Source of the DNA: Bacillus sp. SM2101
Lineage (GTDB): Bacteria > Bacillota > Bacilli > Bacillales > SM2101
Direction of reading: 5' to 3'
Length of the DNA: 58,727 bases
Assembly (NCBI RefSeq): GCF_018588585.1
Contig: NZ_JAEUFG010000026.1
Location: forward strand, 1 to 58,727
Shown here one piece after another: positions 1 to 8,840 of this stretch. The translations under genes and the position numbers were made by a program. The number at the start of each line of letters is the position of its first letter. The first letter of the stretch is position 1. The notes under the pieces were generated by a model, which saw only the letters and a program-made list of their open reading frames with translations, made no database searches and was not told the DNA's origin.

Positions 1-118
1 AGGTTCGCTTGTTAAACGGGATCTATGTCCCAACCAGCCAAAAACATGTTTATACAAGTAGGGGGCGAACAGTTTTGTTGACGAGATCAAGTCCCACTGG
101 CGCTGCGTTCTACCCCGA
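1..118 (+). ncRNA. Structured RNA-like element, copy 1 (possibly 6S RNA-like), cut by window edge
   Basis: This stretch matches 8993-9110 over about 115 bases, with conserved blocks such as AACCAGCC, AAGTAGG, GAACAGT and GCGTTCTAC. A hairpin is visible: GGGG then GAAC (61-70) pairs with GTTC then CCCC (107-116). The partner copy keeps the stem although several of its bases differ, as expected of a structured RNA. The arrangement recalls Firmicute 6S RNA from memory only, so the family name is tentative. The 5' part lies outside the window. A strong terminator follows at 191-220. Confidence 0.35.
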
Positions 119-176
119 CTACCGCTATCATAAGACCTCATGAAAAAAGGTCAACCAGAAAAAACTGGCTAACCTT
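110..176 (+). repeat. Dispersed hairpin repeat (GGTCAAC type), copy 1
   Basis: A GACTACC block is followed by GGTCAACCAG, an A-rich loop and CTGGCTAACC, which form an imperfect stem-loop. Related blocks occur at about 6184, 8631, 8841 and 12067. Here it is joined directly to the structured RNA-like element. Confidence 0.5.
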
Positions 177-190
177 ATATTACGACCTGG

Positions 191-220
191 CGCGATGATC
201 CAAGATCATCGCGTTTTTTG
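191..220 (+). terminator. Intrinsic terminator
   Basis: The 10-bp perfect stem CGCGATGATC / GATCATCGCG is followed by six T residues. It would end transcription of the RNA-like element or of a gene upstream of the window. Confidence 0.75.
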
Positions 221-343
221 ATTAGGAAAGTTGTTGTAAGATCTCAATAATTTTGAAATAATTGGTATAACAAAATGGAAAAGGTTATTAAATTTAATAT
301 TTTCATTTGAACTTGCCCAATATTTACTAATGGGTGTGATTAT

Positions 344-463
344 ATGAAAGTTTTACAAAAATCCTATGGTTTTGCAACAAAAGTTAAAGCAGATAAACCG
401 CAATTCTTATCAGTTAATAAAGATAACCGTCAGCTAACAATTCCACTCTCACTGATGACGTAA
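344..463 (+). CDS. Possible small protein, 39 aa
   Basis: This is an ATG-started ORF with product MKVLQKSYGFATKVKAD..., mixed hydrophilic, with no membrane segment or motif that I recognise. The upstream sequence (GGGTGTG) is only a weak ribosome binding site. It lies between the terminator at 191-220 and the next gene. It could be a remnant or a real small protein; the evidence is thin. Confidence 0.25.
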   Translation: MKVLQKSYGFATKVKADKPQFLSVNKDNRQLTIPLSLMT

Positions 464-578
464 GGTTATCAGCCATGCTCCTAAAAGGGTAGGAGAATTA
501 TGAGAGCACAAAGAAAATAAGTTTTAGATAACTAGAATTCATGATGCGTAAATATAAAATAATGTGAGGTGGTAAACT

Positions 579-1190
579 ATGACCGATTTATTAGGTAAAT
601 CAACAGTAAGAAGAAGGAAGATGGCATCTAGAATTCGAAAAGAATTGCTAAATAATGATGAAATGTGTGAAGAATTATATGAAGCATTAAAGATTGAAAG
701 AGATAAAAAACATTGGCAAACTAATGTAGAAATTTTAAAAACTATTGGTGTTCTTAAGTGCACTAAAGATCCTGAATACATATATGAAAATTATATTATA
801 AATTGTGATGAGCATTCTATGATGGCTCATGTTGCAGCTACCACTTATGTAAGAATTAAAAGAAGAAATAAAGATGATATATCAGTAGTTATAGATTTGT
901 TGAATCTAGAAAAATATTCAGTAACAGAAGGAACTTTGGAGGCCCTAGGTTATGATAGAATGTGTCCCGATATTATTTATCAAGATGAAATAATTGAAAA
1001 ATGTTTTTCATTTGGAAGGAATCGTAAAAAAACATTTACAGACCCTCGCTATGGTTTAGCAGCAGCTTGCGCTGGTTGGGAATCTAATAGAGTAACATCT
1101 TTTTTACAAGATTGTCTTCAGTCAAATGACACTCCGTTAATTTATGTAGCAAAAAATTCATTAAAAAGAAAATACGTGAGGCTTCGTTAA
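579..1190 (+). CDS. Hypothetical HEAT-repeat-like protein
   Basis: The 203-aa product is soluble, highly charged and predicted mostly helical, with successive helix pairs (for example around residues 45-95 and 100-160) reminiscent of HEAT-like repeats. It has no signal peptide, membrane segment or catalytic motif that I can recognise. The ATG is preceded by GAGGTGG at good spacing. Together with the next gene it forms a pair of uncharacterised proteins of the type often found as immunity or accessory proteins in Bacillaceae, but nothing here proves that. The function is unknown and the fold suggestion is an inference from pattern only. Confidence 0.6.
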   Translation: MTDLLGKSTVRRRKMASRIRKELLNNDEMCEELYEALKIERDKKHWQTNVEILKTIGVLKCTKDPEYIYENYIINCDEHSMMAHVAATTYVRIKRRNKDDISVVIDLLNLEKYSVTEGTLEALGYDRMCPDIIYQDEIIEKCFSFGRNRKKTFTDPRYGLAAACAGWESNRVTSFLQDCLQSNDTPLIYVAKNSLKRKYVRLR

Positions 1191-1549
1191 GATAAGCTAG
1201 ATGATTAAGACAGAATTTAGTTTTATGTCTCAAGAATTCAGAGCAAGTTTGGAGAACAGTGTGATATCTAGGTAATTACTAAAGAAGATTTTATTTGGAT
1301 AATAATATTTTAAACTGAAGAAGTAATAATATTGCTTTTTCCAATATAGACAGGCTTTTTTTAAGGTCTGCTAACATAATCTATGATCTTCAATAATCTG
1401 AAGCCTGAGTGAAACCTCCTTATTTCTTTCAACATTATTTAGCAAATTCGTAGAAGTTTGATAATGGTAAAGTGCATGTATTGGATTGTTTTGATACATT
1501 TTTTTAGGATTAACTTAAGTATGAATTTGGTAGAAAGTGAGGGATTTAT
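1191..1549. other. Intergenic region, nothing clear
   Basis: This 359-base AT-rich gap separates two uncharacterised genes. I see no convincing ORF, tRNA or strong terminator in it. The T-rich stretch near 1345-1365 lacks a convincing stem. Confidence 0.4.
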
Positions 1550-2485
1550 ATGAGTTACTATGAGACTACCGAAATTGTGGAACTCATCAAACAAGCATAT
1601 GAAGGTAACGCTAAGGCTAGAGAAACTCTTAGAACAATTAATGTTCCATATGCTATATCTAATGATTTTTCGGAGATGATATTAGTACAGAAAAAAAGAG
1701 TAGATATCTGTAATGAGGGATTGATTCAGATTCGTAACGAGGCACCGACGAAAGGGAGTGAAGTACTGCAGGTAGCTGATATATATCAATGTGATAATGA
1801 GGGATCTTCTTGGGTAAGTACTCCAATTCCTTCTTGTTTTACTGTTAAAAAACTAGAGATCGCTGATGGGGTATTTAGTTTTATATCAAAGGATAACAAA
1901 ACAACGGAAGGGACAATTTCTCAGATCAATGTTTCTATGTTAGATTTAATGTTTACAATAAATGGAGTAACTGAAGAAGAAATTGAACAATGCTTTTTAA
2001 ACATTTCAACAACTGTTATAAACACTCCTAAGCTACAGAAAAAATCTTCTGAGAATGCAAATATAGAACATAATACTATAGGTACTTTCATTTTTGATAA
2101 ACGTCATCAATGGTTTGTAAAAAATTATCAGACACCAAAATATAAACTAGAGTTGGTTATTAATACTTTTAATCGAAAAAGTGCTAAAAGAATGTTACCC
2201 ATTATACATAAGATACTTAATAAACTAGACGAAATTAATTTAAATGCAAGGGAGTTTGCATCAAAAAAACTACTAGAAGTGAAAAATAATGATTGGTTAG
2301 AAGACGGTGAGGGTTTCATAACGAAAGATGATTTTATATCAAGTATGTTAATTTATACAATTATATTTAACGAAAAAGGAGATTTCGAATTATGGTATAA
2401 CGATGATAGTCTTTTTTGGGGGCATGATATAACTATTTATATTAACAAGAAAGGAAAACCAAAAAGAGCAGTAATATCTGGTTGA
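1550..2485 (+). CDS. Hypothetical protein with DUF2262-like C-terminus
   Basis: The 311-aa product is soluble. Its last 50 residues include EGFITKDDF, a hydrophobic strand, LWYNDDSLFWGHDITIYI and a final ISG. This resembles the conserved end of the DUF2262 family, where a Phe/Trp-Gly-His motif follows an acidic patch. The N-terminal half has an enzyme-free, strand-rich look and no recognised motif. The ATG follows GTGAGGG. DUF2262 proteins have no established function to my knowledge and are often found near immunity-type genes. A 13-bp inverted repeat at 2615-2652 lies between this gene and the convergent VOC gene. Confidence 0.6.
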   Translation: MSYYETTEIVELIKQAYEGNAKARETLRTINVPYAISNDFSEMILVQKKRVDICNEGLIQIRNEAPTKGSEVLQVADIYQCDNEGSSWVSTPIPSCFTVKKLEIADGVFSFISKDNKTTEGTISQINVSMLDLMFTINGVTEEEIEQCFLNISTTVINTPKLQKKSSENANIEHNTIGTFIFDKRHQWFVKNYQTPKYKLELVINTFNRKSAKRMLPIIHKILNKLDEINLNAREFASKKLLEVKNNDWLEDGEGFITKDDFISSMLIYTIIFNEKGDFELWYNDDSLFWGHDITIYINKKGKPKRAVISG

Positions 2486-2614
2486 TTTGTTTAACATGTA
2501 TGTTGATAAACTAATTTCAGTACAAACATAGAATAGAGTTTGGACTGGAGTAATTTATTCCATAAGTCAAATTCAATCTCTTTCTTATTGAAAAAAGATA
2601 AGTTTATTATGTAA

Positions 2615-2652
2615 AGAAGCCATTTTGTGAAAGATTCATCAAAATGGCTTCT
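2615..2652. terminator. Candidate bidirectional terminator hairpin
   Basis: AGAAGCCATTTTG is followed by a 12-base loop and its exact reverse complement, giving a 13-bp stem between two convergent genes. The T-tract is short on both strands, so termination is likely but not certain. Confidence 0.5.
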
Positions 2653-2733
2653 GTTGGTCTATCTAAGAATATGGACATACAAGAAATATTTGATCTGGCT
2701 TTATTCCAAAGCTATATTACTTAAATTATATGT

Positions 2734-3177
2734 CTATTTTAAACGCTTATCATACATAAGTTGAATTTGAACACCATAAGGATCCTGAACAATTCCGTAA
2801 GCTTCACTGAAAATATTCTTAGCAAGAGGAGTAATAATTTGAACTCTATCATCGCTTGTTAAATTATTATAAAAATTTTGAATTTTTGCTAAGTTTTCAC
2901 TTTGAATACAAAGTGAAATATTATTACCTACATTGTAGCTTTCACTAGGTAGCATTGTTTCTTCAGCAATCATTAGTTTAGTTTTTCCTAGCTGAAGTAC
3001 CGAATGTGAAATAAAATCTTTGTTTCCTTCTGTTAAAACAAGTGAATCATCACGTTTTGCCATATCTGAATATGTCACACATAGTAGCTCCTTAGCATTT
3101 AAGTGTTTTTTGTAAAAGTTAATTGCTTCATATGCTTTGCCATTCATAGATAAAAAAACTGCAATTTCTAATGTCAT
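2734..3177 (-). CDS. VOC (PhnB-like) family protein
   Basis: The 147-aa product fits the PhnB/YjdN-type vicinal-oxygen-chelate fold. It begins LEIAVFLSMNGKAYEAINFYKKHL, with helix-forming A-EAI-FY spacing, and ends with GIVQDPYGVQIQLM, which matches the DPyG-x-x-xxL end of these proteins. Such proteins bind small molecules, often with a metal, but a substrate cannot be read from sequence. The start has GGAGG eight bases upstream. It is divergent from the WYL regulator at 3259, which probably controls it. Confidence 0.75.
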   Translation of the reverse strand: MTLEIAVFLSMNGKAYEAINFYKKHLNAKELLCVTYSDMAKRDDSLVLTEGNKDFISHSVLQLGKTKLMIAEETMLPSESYNVGNNISLCIQSENLAKIQNFYNNLTSDDRVQIITPLAKNIFSEAYGIVQDPYGVQIQLMYDKRLK

Positions 3178-3258
3178 TGAAATGACCTCCTTTTATTATT
3201 GACACTTTTAGTATAGACTTTAAAGGTATCAAACAATGACACCATTTAAGGAGTTAAT

Positions 3259-4203
3259 ATGAATAAGTCTGAAAGATTAAATGATATGTTGCAATTCATA
3301 AATAATAAAAAGACTTTTAACCTTAAGGATTTGATGGAAAAGTATAATATATCAAGAAGTACAGCGATTAGAGATGTTCAATCATTAGAATTATTAGGGA
3401 TGCCAATTTATGCTGAGCAAGGTAGAAATGGGAAGTATTTAGTATTAGAAAATCGAATATTATCTCCAATTATCTTTACTGTTGATGAAATGTTTGCTGT
3501 GTACTTTGCTATGCTGACGTTGGAAGGCTATAAAGCAAAACCATTTGAATATGAAATAAGTTATTTAGAAGAAAAGTTTAAAAAAGTTTTACCTAATCAA
3601 GTGAAAGAAAATATTGAGAAAATGAAAGAGTTAGTTAGCTTAGAAATAACCAACCATAGTAATTTTAATCCTTACATACAAGATTTAATTCAAGGTATTA
3701 TGGATGAGAAAATCTACCAAGTGTCCTATGAAAAAAATAAAGAAAAAATACAATTAACAGGTCAATTTATAAAAATTAACTCTAAATTTGGGCAATGGTA
3801 TGCAAAATTTTACAATATTGATAAGCAAAGAGTCCAAACTTTACGGTGTGATAAGATTTTATCATTAAAAATGGTTAAAGATAGAATGTCAATGAGATTA
3901 GAATATTTATTATCACTATTAGGAACCTACCATAAAGAAGAGAATGCTATTCATTTTTCCATTGTTGTAAATGATAAAGGAAAGGACTTATATGATAAGG
4001 AGCATTATCCATCAATGTCAATTTTAAGAGAAGACGAACATTATGTTATATCAGGCTATTACAATTTGAGCGAAGAAGATTTTATTTCAGACTACATTTT
4101 GCGCTTTGGTCTGAACATTATTTCTATAAGTCCGAACTCATTAAAAATTTTGATTCAAAGCAAGTTGAAGGTTGTTGCGCTACACATAAATAATATAAAC
4201 TAA
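3259..4203 (+). CDS. HTH/WYL-domain transcriptional regulator (YafY-like)
   Basis: The 314-aa product has an N-terminal DeoR/HTH_11-type winged helix (residues 1-60: RLNDMLQFINNKKTFNLKDL, then NISRSTAIRDVQSLELLGMPI). A long effector region follows in the position of the WYL domain. It is a DNA-binding regulator that probably senses a ligand through that region. It is divergent from the VOC gene, with only 81 bases between the two starts, so the shared intergenic region probably holds its operator; TGACAC occurs twice there. The Trp-Tyr-Leu signature is not obvious, so the C-terminal domain may be a divergent version. Confidence 0.8.
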   Translation: MNKSERLNDMLQFINNKKTFNLKDLMEKYNISRSTAIRDVQSLELLGMPIYAEQGRNGKYLVLENRILSPIIFTVDEMFAVYFAMLTLEGYKAKPFEYEISYLEEKFKKVLPNQVKENIEKMKELVSLEITNHSNFNPYIQDLIQGIMDEKIYQVSYEKNKEKIQLTGQFIKINSKFGQWYAKFYNIDKQRVQTLRCDKILSLKMVKDRMSMRLEYLLSLLGTYHKEENAIHFSIVVNDKGKDLYDKEHYPSMSILREDEHYVISGYYNLSEEDFISDYILRFGLNIISISPNSLKILIQSKLKVVALHINNIN

Positions 4204-4498
4204 CTCGATTGTGTTGATTATAATACAGAGAAAACCATTCTAATCGACTTTTTTCAGTAGCATATAGCCCCTCATGAGTAAATAAAATATTCCAATTTGG
4301 CGCATATCTGAAATATAGATATGTGTCATTATTCATTTTAGGGCCATGTTATTTAACAACAAAATATTTCATATTTATTGTGTGAAAAGGGTGTTTAATG
4401 GTAGTAAGTAATAGTAACGTGGAGATGGCTTAAGCTATTGATTTAGACAATTATGTTTGGTATAGTTGTCTTATTACAGAAGGGAGTGAGGGTAAACC

Positions 4499-4570
4499 AT
4501 GACTAATTTAATGAGGATAACCTTGGGAATTAAATGTATTGCCTCTCACTCATGCGGATTAAATAATTAA
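4499..4570 (+). CDS. Putative leader peptide, 23 aa
   Basis: The reading frame MTNLMRITLGIKCIASHSC... is preceded by AGGGAGTGAGG at good spacing. It ends 52 bases before the terminator at 4623-4660 and about 250 bases before the acetyltransferase gene. The leader contains ATAACCTTG, which can pair with CAAGGTTAAT in the 5' arm of the terminator, so ribosome position could choose between terminator and read-through. This is the layout of ribosome-mediated attenuators of Firmicute resistance genes. The role is inferred from layout only. Confidence 0.45.
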   Translation: MTNLMRITLGIKCIASHSCGLNN

Positions 4571-4622
4571 GCCTCCATGAAAAGCGCATGTAAGTATATT
4601 TTCGAAAAAGAACGTAATGTGA

Positions 4623-4660
4623 GTCACAAGGTTAATTTATATAACCCTGTGGCTTTTTTT
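4623..4660 (+). terminator. Intrinsic terminator or attenuator upstream of acetyltransferase
   Basis: GTCACAAGGTT pairs with AACCCTGTGGC (one mismatch, one wobble), followed by seven T. It lies between the 23-codon leader ORF and the downstream gene. Confidence 0.7.
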
Positions 4661-4819
4661 ATTTCTGAAAGATTAATAAATTATTACAGAGAAGTACTTA
4701 TCATTTAATTTCCTGTTTTTCCTCACATAAGTTAGTCTAATAAATTATATCTCAGAGTCGTTAGATAATGGGGGAGGTTGTTGAAGAACGCCATAAATTT
4801 ATGGGTAGGAGTTGATATA

Positions 4820-5320
4820 GTGCTTACTTTACAAAAAGTACAGCCAACGGAAGAGAATATATTACATAGCATAATGCAGTTTTACATTTATGAATTTAGT
4901 AGATATATTCCTTCTATAATATTAGAACAGGATGGAACCTATGTACCTTTTAATTTAGAGAAGTATTGGGTTAATAGTAACTTTCATGCTTACTTTATAA
5001 AATTAGAAGATGAATTTATTGGATTTGCTCTTGTTGAAAGCTCAACTGAGTCGAGCCCAAACACAATTCAAGAATTCTTTATTATGGCTAAATATAGTGG
5101 TAATGGCTACGGAAAAGAAATAGCGAAAAAAGTATTTACCATGTTTCCTGGTGATTGGAAGATTACTCAAATAGAAAAAAACAAGCCTGCTCGTTCTTTT
5201 TGGCAGGGAATTATTAACGATATTTGTAAGGATGAATTTACTGAGCGTTTTGAAGGTGGAAAATACATTCAAGAATTTAATACTAAGTCAGAGTGCAAGA
5301 TTTCGAATCATAGGATATAA
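4820..5320 (+). CDS. GNAT family N-acetyltransferase
   Basis: The 166-aa product has GNAT features. There is a central strand HAYFIKLEDEFIGFALVES, then EFFIMAKYSGNGYGKEIAKK, which matches the acetyl-CoA pyrophosphate-binding loop (Q/R-x-x-G-x-G/A) at the start of the long helix. A later NKPARSFWQ segment matches the region that usually contacts CoA. I chose the GTG at 4820 because TAGGAG lies eight bases upstream and the protein then has normal family length. An upstream TTG at 4778 directly abuts its only Shine-Dalgarno sequence. The substrate is unknown. A candidate leader-peptide attenuator precedes it, hinting at induction by a ribosome-acting compound. Confidence 0.8.
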   Translation: MLTLQKVQPTEENILHSIMQFYIYEFSRYIPSIILEQDGTYVPFNLEKYWVNSNFHAYFIKLEDEFIGFALVESSTESSPNTIQEFFIMAKYSGNGYGKEIAKKVFTMFPGDWKITQIEKNKPARSFWQGIINDICKDEFTERFEGGKYIQEFNTKSECKISNHRI

Positions 5321-5380
5321 GAATATAAGAATTAATTCTGTATATTTCCAGTAAAAAATATTAGGAAAGAAGGAATTTTC

Positions 5381-6154
5381 ATGATACATGAAGCAGATAT
5401 CAATGTAAGAAAAAAGTTGTTTCCTATGTTCAAAGATATGGATAATACCATGGTTCTTTCGTGTCTTCAAGGTCATATGGGAACTGTTTGGGTTGATGAT
5501 CTTGAGAACCCAACTATTGCACAAATTATGGTAGGCATTTTTGTATACTATGCTGGTAACCCATATTCAAGGAGGGCTGAGGAGTTACTATACAACCTTC
5601 CTGAACATATCTATGTGATCGTAAATAATGACGAATGGAAAAATCGTATAGAGACTGTTCATAAAGGAGTTTTGGATAAATTTCAACGATATAAATTCCA
5701 AAAAGATCCTGAAGATCTAAACCAGAGTCATATACACACTTTTTTATCAAAATTATCAGAAGGATATAGACTACAAAAAATAGATTTAACATTAGCGAAA
5801 GAACCATCTCTTCATGAAATTTCAGAGGATTTTACAAGTCAGTTTGATTCGATAGATGATTTTATAAATAGAGGTATAGGGTATGCCATTTTATATGATG
5901 GACAAGTTGTATGTGGAGCGTCATCATATAGTATTTATAATCATGGAATTGAGATTGAAGTCGCCACACATCCATTGCATAGAAGAAAAGGCTTAGCATC
6001 AATAGCAGGATCTGCATTGATTTTAGATTGTCTTGAGAATGGGGTTTACCCTAGTTGGGATGCAGCCAACATTGAATCTGCAAACTTAGCACAAAAACTT
6101 GGATACGTGTTAAAAGAGTCATATGACACGTATTATATTAATTATAAAAAATAA
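5381..6154 (+). CDS. GNAT acetyltransferase, ZmaR-like family
   Basis: The 257-aa product fits the long GNAT_acetyltran group that includes the zwittermicin A resistance protein ZmaR. It has an N-terminal helper half with NTMVLSCLQGHMGTVWVDD and a C-terminal GNAT domain. In that domain IEIEVATHPLHRRKGLASIAG carries the R-R-x-G-L-A acetyl-CoA loop, and WDAANIESANLAQKLGY is the usual CoA-contacting N-x-x-S-x-x-L-A region. The ATG has only a moderate ribosome binding site (GAAAGAAGG). It follows another acetyltransferase 60 bases downstream and may be co-transcribed. The substrate is not determined; self-protection or detoxification is an inference from the family. Confidence 0.8.
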   Translation: MIHEADINVRKKLFPMFKDMDNTMVLSCLQGHMGTVWVDDLENPTIAQIMVGIFVYYAGNPYSRRAEELLYNLPEHIYVIVNNDEWKNRIETVHKGVLDKFQRYKFQKDPEDLNQSHIHTFLSKLSEGYRLQKIDLTLAKEPSLHEISEDFTSQFDSIDDFINRGIGYAILYDGQVVCGASSYSIYNHGIEIEVATHPLHRRKGLASIAGSALILDCLENGVYPSWDAANIESANLAQKLGYVLKESYDTYYINYKK

Positions 6155-6183
6155 GTAAAAATATTAATTAATAATAATAACCA

Positions 6184-6256
6184 TTATTCCACAATATGGC
6201 GCAAGAAGGTGGTCAAGGCTATCTGGACTACCTTAAGAATAATTACCTATTAAGGA
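6184..6256 (+). repeat. Dispersed repeat (TTCCACAA-GGCGCAAG and ACTACCTTAAGAAT), copy 2
   Basis: It contains ATTCCACAATATGGCGCAAG followed by GGACTACCTTAAGAATAAT and ACCTATTAAGG, the same order of blocks as at 8631 and 12067. The final GGTCAAC hairpin is missing here. Confidence 0.5.
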
Positions 6257-6350
6257 AACACAAGTGATAATGTGGTTACTTAGACTATTTTTTAGAAAAT
6301 CTCACACATCTAAGTTAACATACTGTACATTTACATGAAGACATAATAGC

Positions 6351-6383
6351 AAAATCCCTTACTCAATGAGTAGGGATTTTTTG
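6351..6383. terminator. Intrinsic terminator
   Basis: AAATCCCT-TACTC pairs with GAGTAGGGATTTTTT around a tiny loop, with A/T tracts on both sides, so it may work in both directions. It lies downstream of the two acetyltransferase genes. Confidence 0.7.
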
Positions 6384-6689
6384 AGTTTACTGTGGTTGCA
6401 ACAGAATTCTTATTTACTTTCGTCTCTTTTTTTGAAAGTGGTGACGTTGATGCCTTTCCAAGTGAATCACCTCATGTTAGAAAGTAATTCACATGGTGAA
6501 TTATAACAATAATTAAAATGAATTAAGTGAATAAAATAAGCAAAGTGGAGAATAAAAAAAAGCCTTGAATTATGCTTCAAGACTGAAAAATGGGTATCAA
6601 AACTAGTTAATTATATGAGAGCTATTAGCATGAAATGAATATTTTTTTATTATTTTGTGGTGATATCAGACTTAATAGCAAAAATTTTT

Positions 6690-6722
6690 CATAAAAAACA
6701 CTTCAAAAATAATTGAAGGTGT
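6690..6722 (-). terminator. Intrinsic terminator (minus strand)
   Basis: On the minus strand ACACCTTCAA and TTGAAGTGT form a stem followed by TTTTTTAT. It sits just downstream of the small membrane protein gene at 6743-6880. Confidence 0.65.
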
Positions 6723-6742
6723 ACACAGATAATACTTACTTT

Positions 6743-6880
6743 CTATTTATTAATTTTTGATTCATTGATGGCGTTCTTAACAGCTAGTTTAATCACCCAA
6801 TATAAAATATTTGCTCCGATTACGATAAAAAGTAAATAAATAAATAACCCCATCAATGGTGTAAATGCATTAAATGTCAT
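6743..6880 (-). CDS. Small membrane protein, 45 aa
   Basis: The product starts MTFNAFTPLMGLFIYLLF and continues with IVIGANILYWVIKLAVKNA, giving one long or two closely spaced hydrophobic helices and a basic, polar tail. The ATG is preceded by AGGAGTGGG at acceptable distance, and a terminator follows. Two similar small membrane-protein genes lie upstream on the same strand (7012-7229, frameshifted, and 7457-7621). No family is recognised. The combination of ribosome binding site, coding pattern and terminator argues that it is real. Confidence 0.6.
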   Translation of the reverse strand: MTFNAFTPLMGLFIYLLFIVIGANILYWVIKLAVKNAINESKINK

Positions 6881-7011
6881 CTTAAAACCCACTCCTGTAT
6901 ATAAAATTTATGTAATAGGTGAATAAACATAGTGTCTATTGTAACAAAAGACCCTTAAAAAAATTAAGTAAATACAATGATAGTTGTGTTTCCCACAAGA
7001 AAATTCTATTT

Positions 7012-7229
7012 CTAATAAATGACAATAAAAATAAACAAGGTGATAAATATTAAGGAAATCCCAATTGCTGGACTAACATTTTTCTTCAATATGCTTAGTT
7101 TCTTTAGAGTCAGATAAACAACTCCGACGGCTAATATGATAAATATATCTTCATACTTTGGTGAGAAATAATGAACAACATTGGAAAAAATAAAACTATC
7201 AGAAGAAACAATGGAAATTCAAGTTTCAT
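7012..7229 (-). pseudogene. Frameshifted small membrane protein gene (about 72 codons)
   Basis: The ATG at 7229 has AGAGGTGA upstream and encodes MKLEFPLFLLIVLFF, then runs into an early stop. If one T is added to the T6 run near 7185-7190, the frame continues through SNVVHYFSPKYEDIFIILAV, YLTLKKLSILKKN and a final hydrophobic FIFIVIY to a TAG at 7012. The repaired protein would be 72 aa with about three hydrophobic segments. This is either a recent pseudogene, phase variation in a homopolymer, or a sequencing error. No family is recognised. Confidence 0.6.
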
Positions 7230-7456
7230 ATTTATCACCTCTAGTTTAGTTATAAGATAATTCTAACAAAATGTTTAGTAAACGCAAGATAGGTTGCGGT
7301 TAATAAGAGGGCAGAAGATAACAGAATGAACGAATTATTAAATAAATGTACAACATGTTACATTCACCTAATGTTACTCAACAATATGGCGCATCTCTGC
7401 AATAAAACGCGTTTTTTCTTTAGGAAAGAGCCGTAATAGTTGCAAAATCAAAAGAA

Positions 7457-7621
7457 TCAATCACTATATTTTATAATTAAATTCAACAAACTTTTTCTTG
7501 AGAACTTTTCTGACCTCTTCAATTTTTTTATCTTTCTTAGAGTGAAGAGAGAAAATAGAAAAACTAAAATATATGTTACATAACTATAGTCCATCTCGCC
7601 TTTTGTAATAATTTTTCCCAT
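7457..7621 (-). CDS. Small membrane protein, 54 aa
   Basis: The product has a short polar start (MGKIITKGEMDYS), one transmembrane helix (VTYILVFLFSLFTL) and a strongly basic tail (RKIKKLKRSEKFSRKS), a typical inside-positive topology. AGAGGAG lies eight bases before the ATG. It is the first of three small membrane-protein genes on this strand. No family is recognised, so the function is unknown. Confidence 0.6.
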   Translation of the reverse strand: MGKIITKGEMDYSYVTYILVFLFSLFTLRKIKKLKRSEKFSRKSLLNLIIKYSD

Positions 7622-7964
7622 AATATATGCTCCTCTCTCATACTCTTAATTATAATACTGTTTCTTTTTCAAATAACGGGAGGAATGCACTGCATCAATG
7701 CTTATTTTACTTCGGTAGTTAATAATGTCTCTTAGCTTCAAATATCCAAATATCGATCGAAAAAGGGAAATTACATTTTATAAAATAAATTATATGGTAC
7801 ATTTTTTATAAATTGCACGAAAATTTTTGCTCAATGATACAAAACAGAAACTTTATTTGAGAATCGACGTCTATTATGTAGATAGTGACTATAATAAACC
7901 ACTTTCATTTACGTTATATTAATTACTTATAAATCTATACTAAATACATTGGAGGATTATTGTT

Positions 7965-8579
7965 TTGAATCAAACTATTTACTTAATTCGACATGGAGAA
8001 ACAGTTTTTAATACTGAAGGACGATATCAAGGTGAGCTTGATTCCCCTTTAACAATAGCGGGAATTGATCAGGTTAAAAATATATCAAGGCTATTAAAGC
8101 TATTAATCGATGATCCAAATGAATGGACGATGTATTCGAGTCCACTAGGAAGAACTATTCAAAGTACAAAAATTATTTGTGAAACTCTGGGCTATGATTT
8201 TAATAAGGTAATTATAGATAATAGAATAAAAGAAGTATCCGCAGGTTCTTGGGCTGGTTTAACAACTAAGGAAATAGAAGCTACATGGTCTAAGCTTATA
8301 AAAAATACAGATAGTTACAATTGGTATTTCAAATCTCCAGATGGAGAAAGCTATGAAACTGTTGTAGAGCGGGCATCCAAATGGCTTGATAGTATAAATG
8401 GTAGAGAAAAAGTAATTGTCATTTCACATGGATTAATGGGGAGAGTGTTAAGAGGAGTATACAAACAAATGGATAAAGAGGAAGCATTAAGATTAGAAGT
8501 ATCACAAAATACCTTATTTAAATTGAATAATCAGGACATTGAGGGAATCAGTTACGAGTATGAGGAATTTAATACATAA
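7965..8579 (+). CDS. Histidine phosphatase family protein (phosphoglycerate mutase-like)
   Basis: The 204-aa product shows the family catalytic features: LIRHGET near residue 7-13 (phospho-accepting His within RHG), a second Arg in the SSPLGRT segment, the acidic IKEVSAGSWAG motif, and the distal catalytic VISHGLMGRVLRG. These cytosolic enzymes remove phosphate from small phosphorylated molecules, and the exact substrate cannot be read. The TTG start is supported by GGAGG nine bases upstream. It stands alone, with about 730 bases of repeats separating it from the next gene. Confidence 0.85.
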   Translation: MNQTIYLIRHGETVFNTEGRYQGELDSPLTIAGIDQVKNISRLLKLLIDDPNEWTMYSSPLGRTIQSTKIICETLGYDFNKVIIDNRIKEVSAGSWAGLTTKEIEATWSKLIKNTDSYNWYFKSPDGESYETVVERASKWLDSINGREKVIVISHGLMGRVLRGVYKQMDKEEALRLEVSQNTLFKLNNQDIEGISYEYEEFNT

Positions 8580-8630
8580 ATCCAGGTAAAGAGTATAATG
8601 TGTGAGAAAAGGTTTTATAGAGGTTTTCTT

Positions 8631-8733
8631 TATTCCACAAAATGGCGCAAGAATATAGTCATGTCTATCCCGACCATTTTAGGGTTAATACCTATTTAAA
8701 ATAGGTCAACTAGAAAAAATACTGGCTGACTTC
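8631..8733 (+). repeat. Dispersed repeat, copy 3
   Basis: It holds ATTCCACAAAATGGCGCAAG, then CTATCCCGACC, ATACCTATTTAAAATAGGTC and a GGTCAACTAG/CTGGCTGAC hairpin. Compare 6184, 8841 and 12067. Confidence 0.55.
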
Positions 8734-8840
8734 ATAAAAATGGCATTTAACGAAAATCACATATTACACAAAATTTCATAAAATTTCACAATCGTGAAGG
8801 CTTAGAATTTAAATATGAATGAATGCAGTTAGTGATTTAG

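Noticed and set aside
5042-5272. Minus-strand ORF opposite the first acetyltransferase
   Set aside because: It is a shadow of the GNAT gene, with no start signals.
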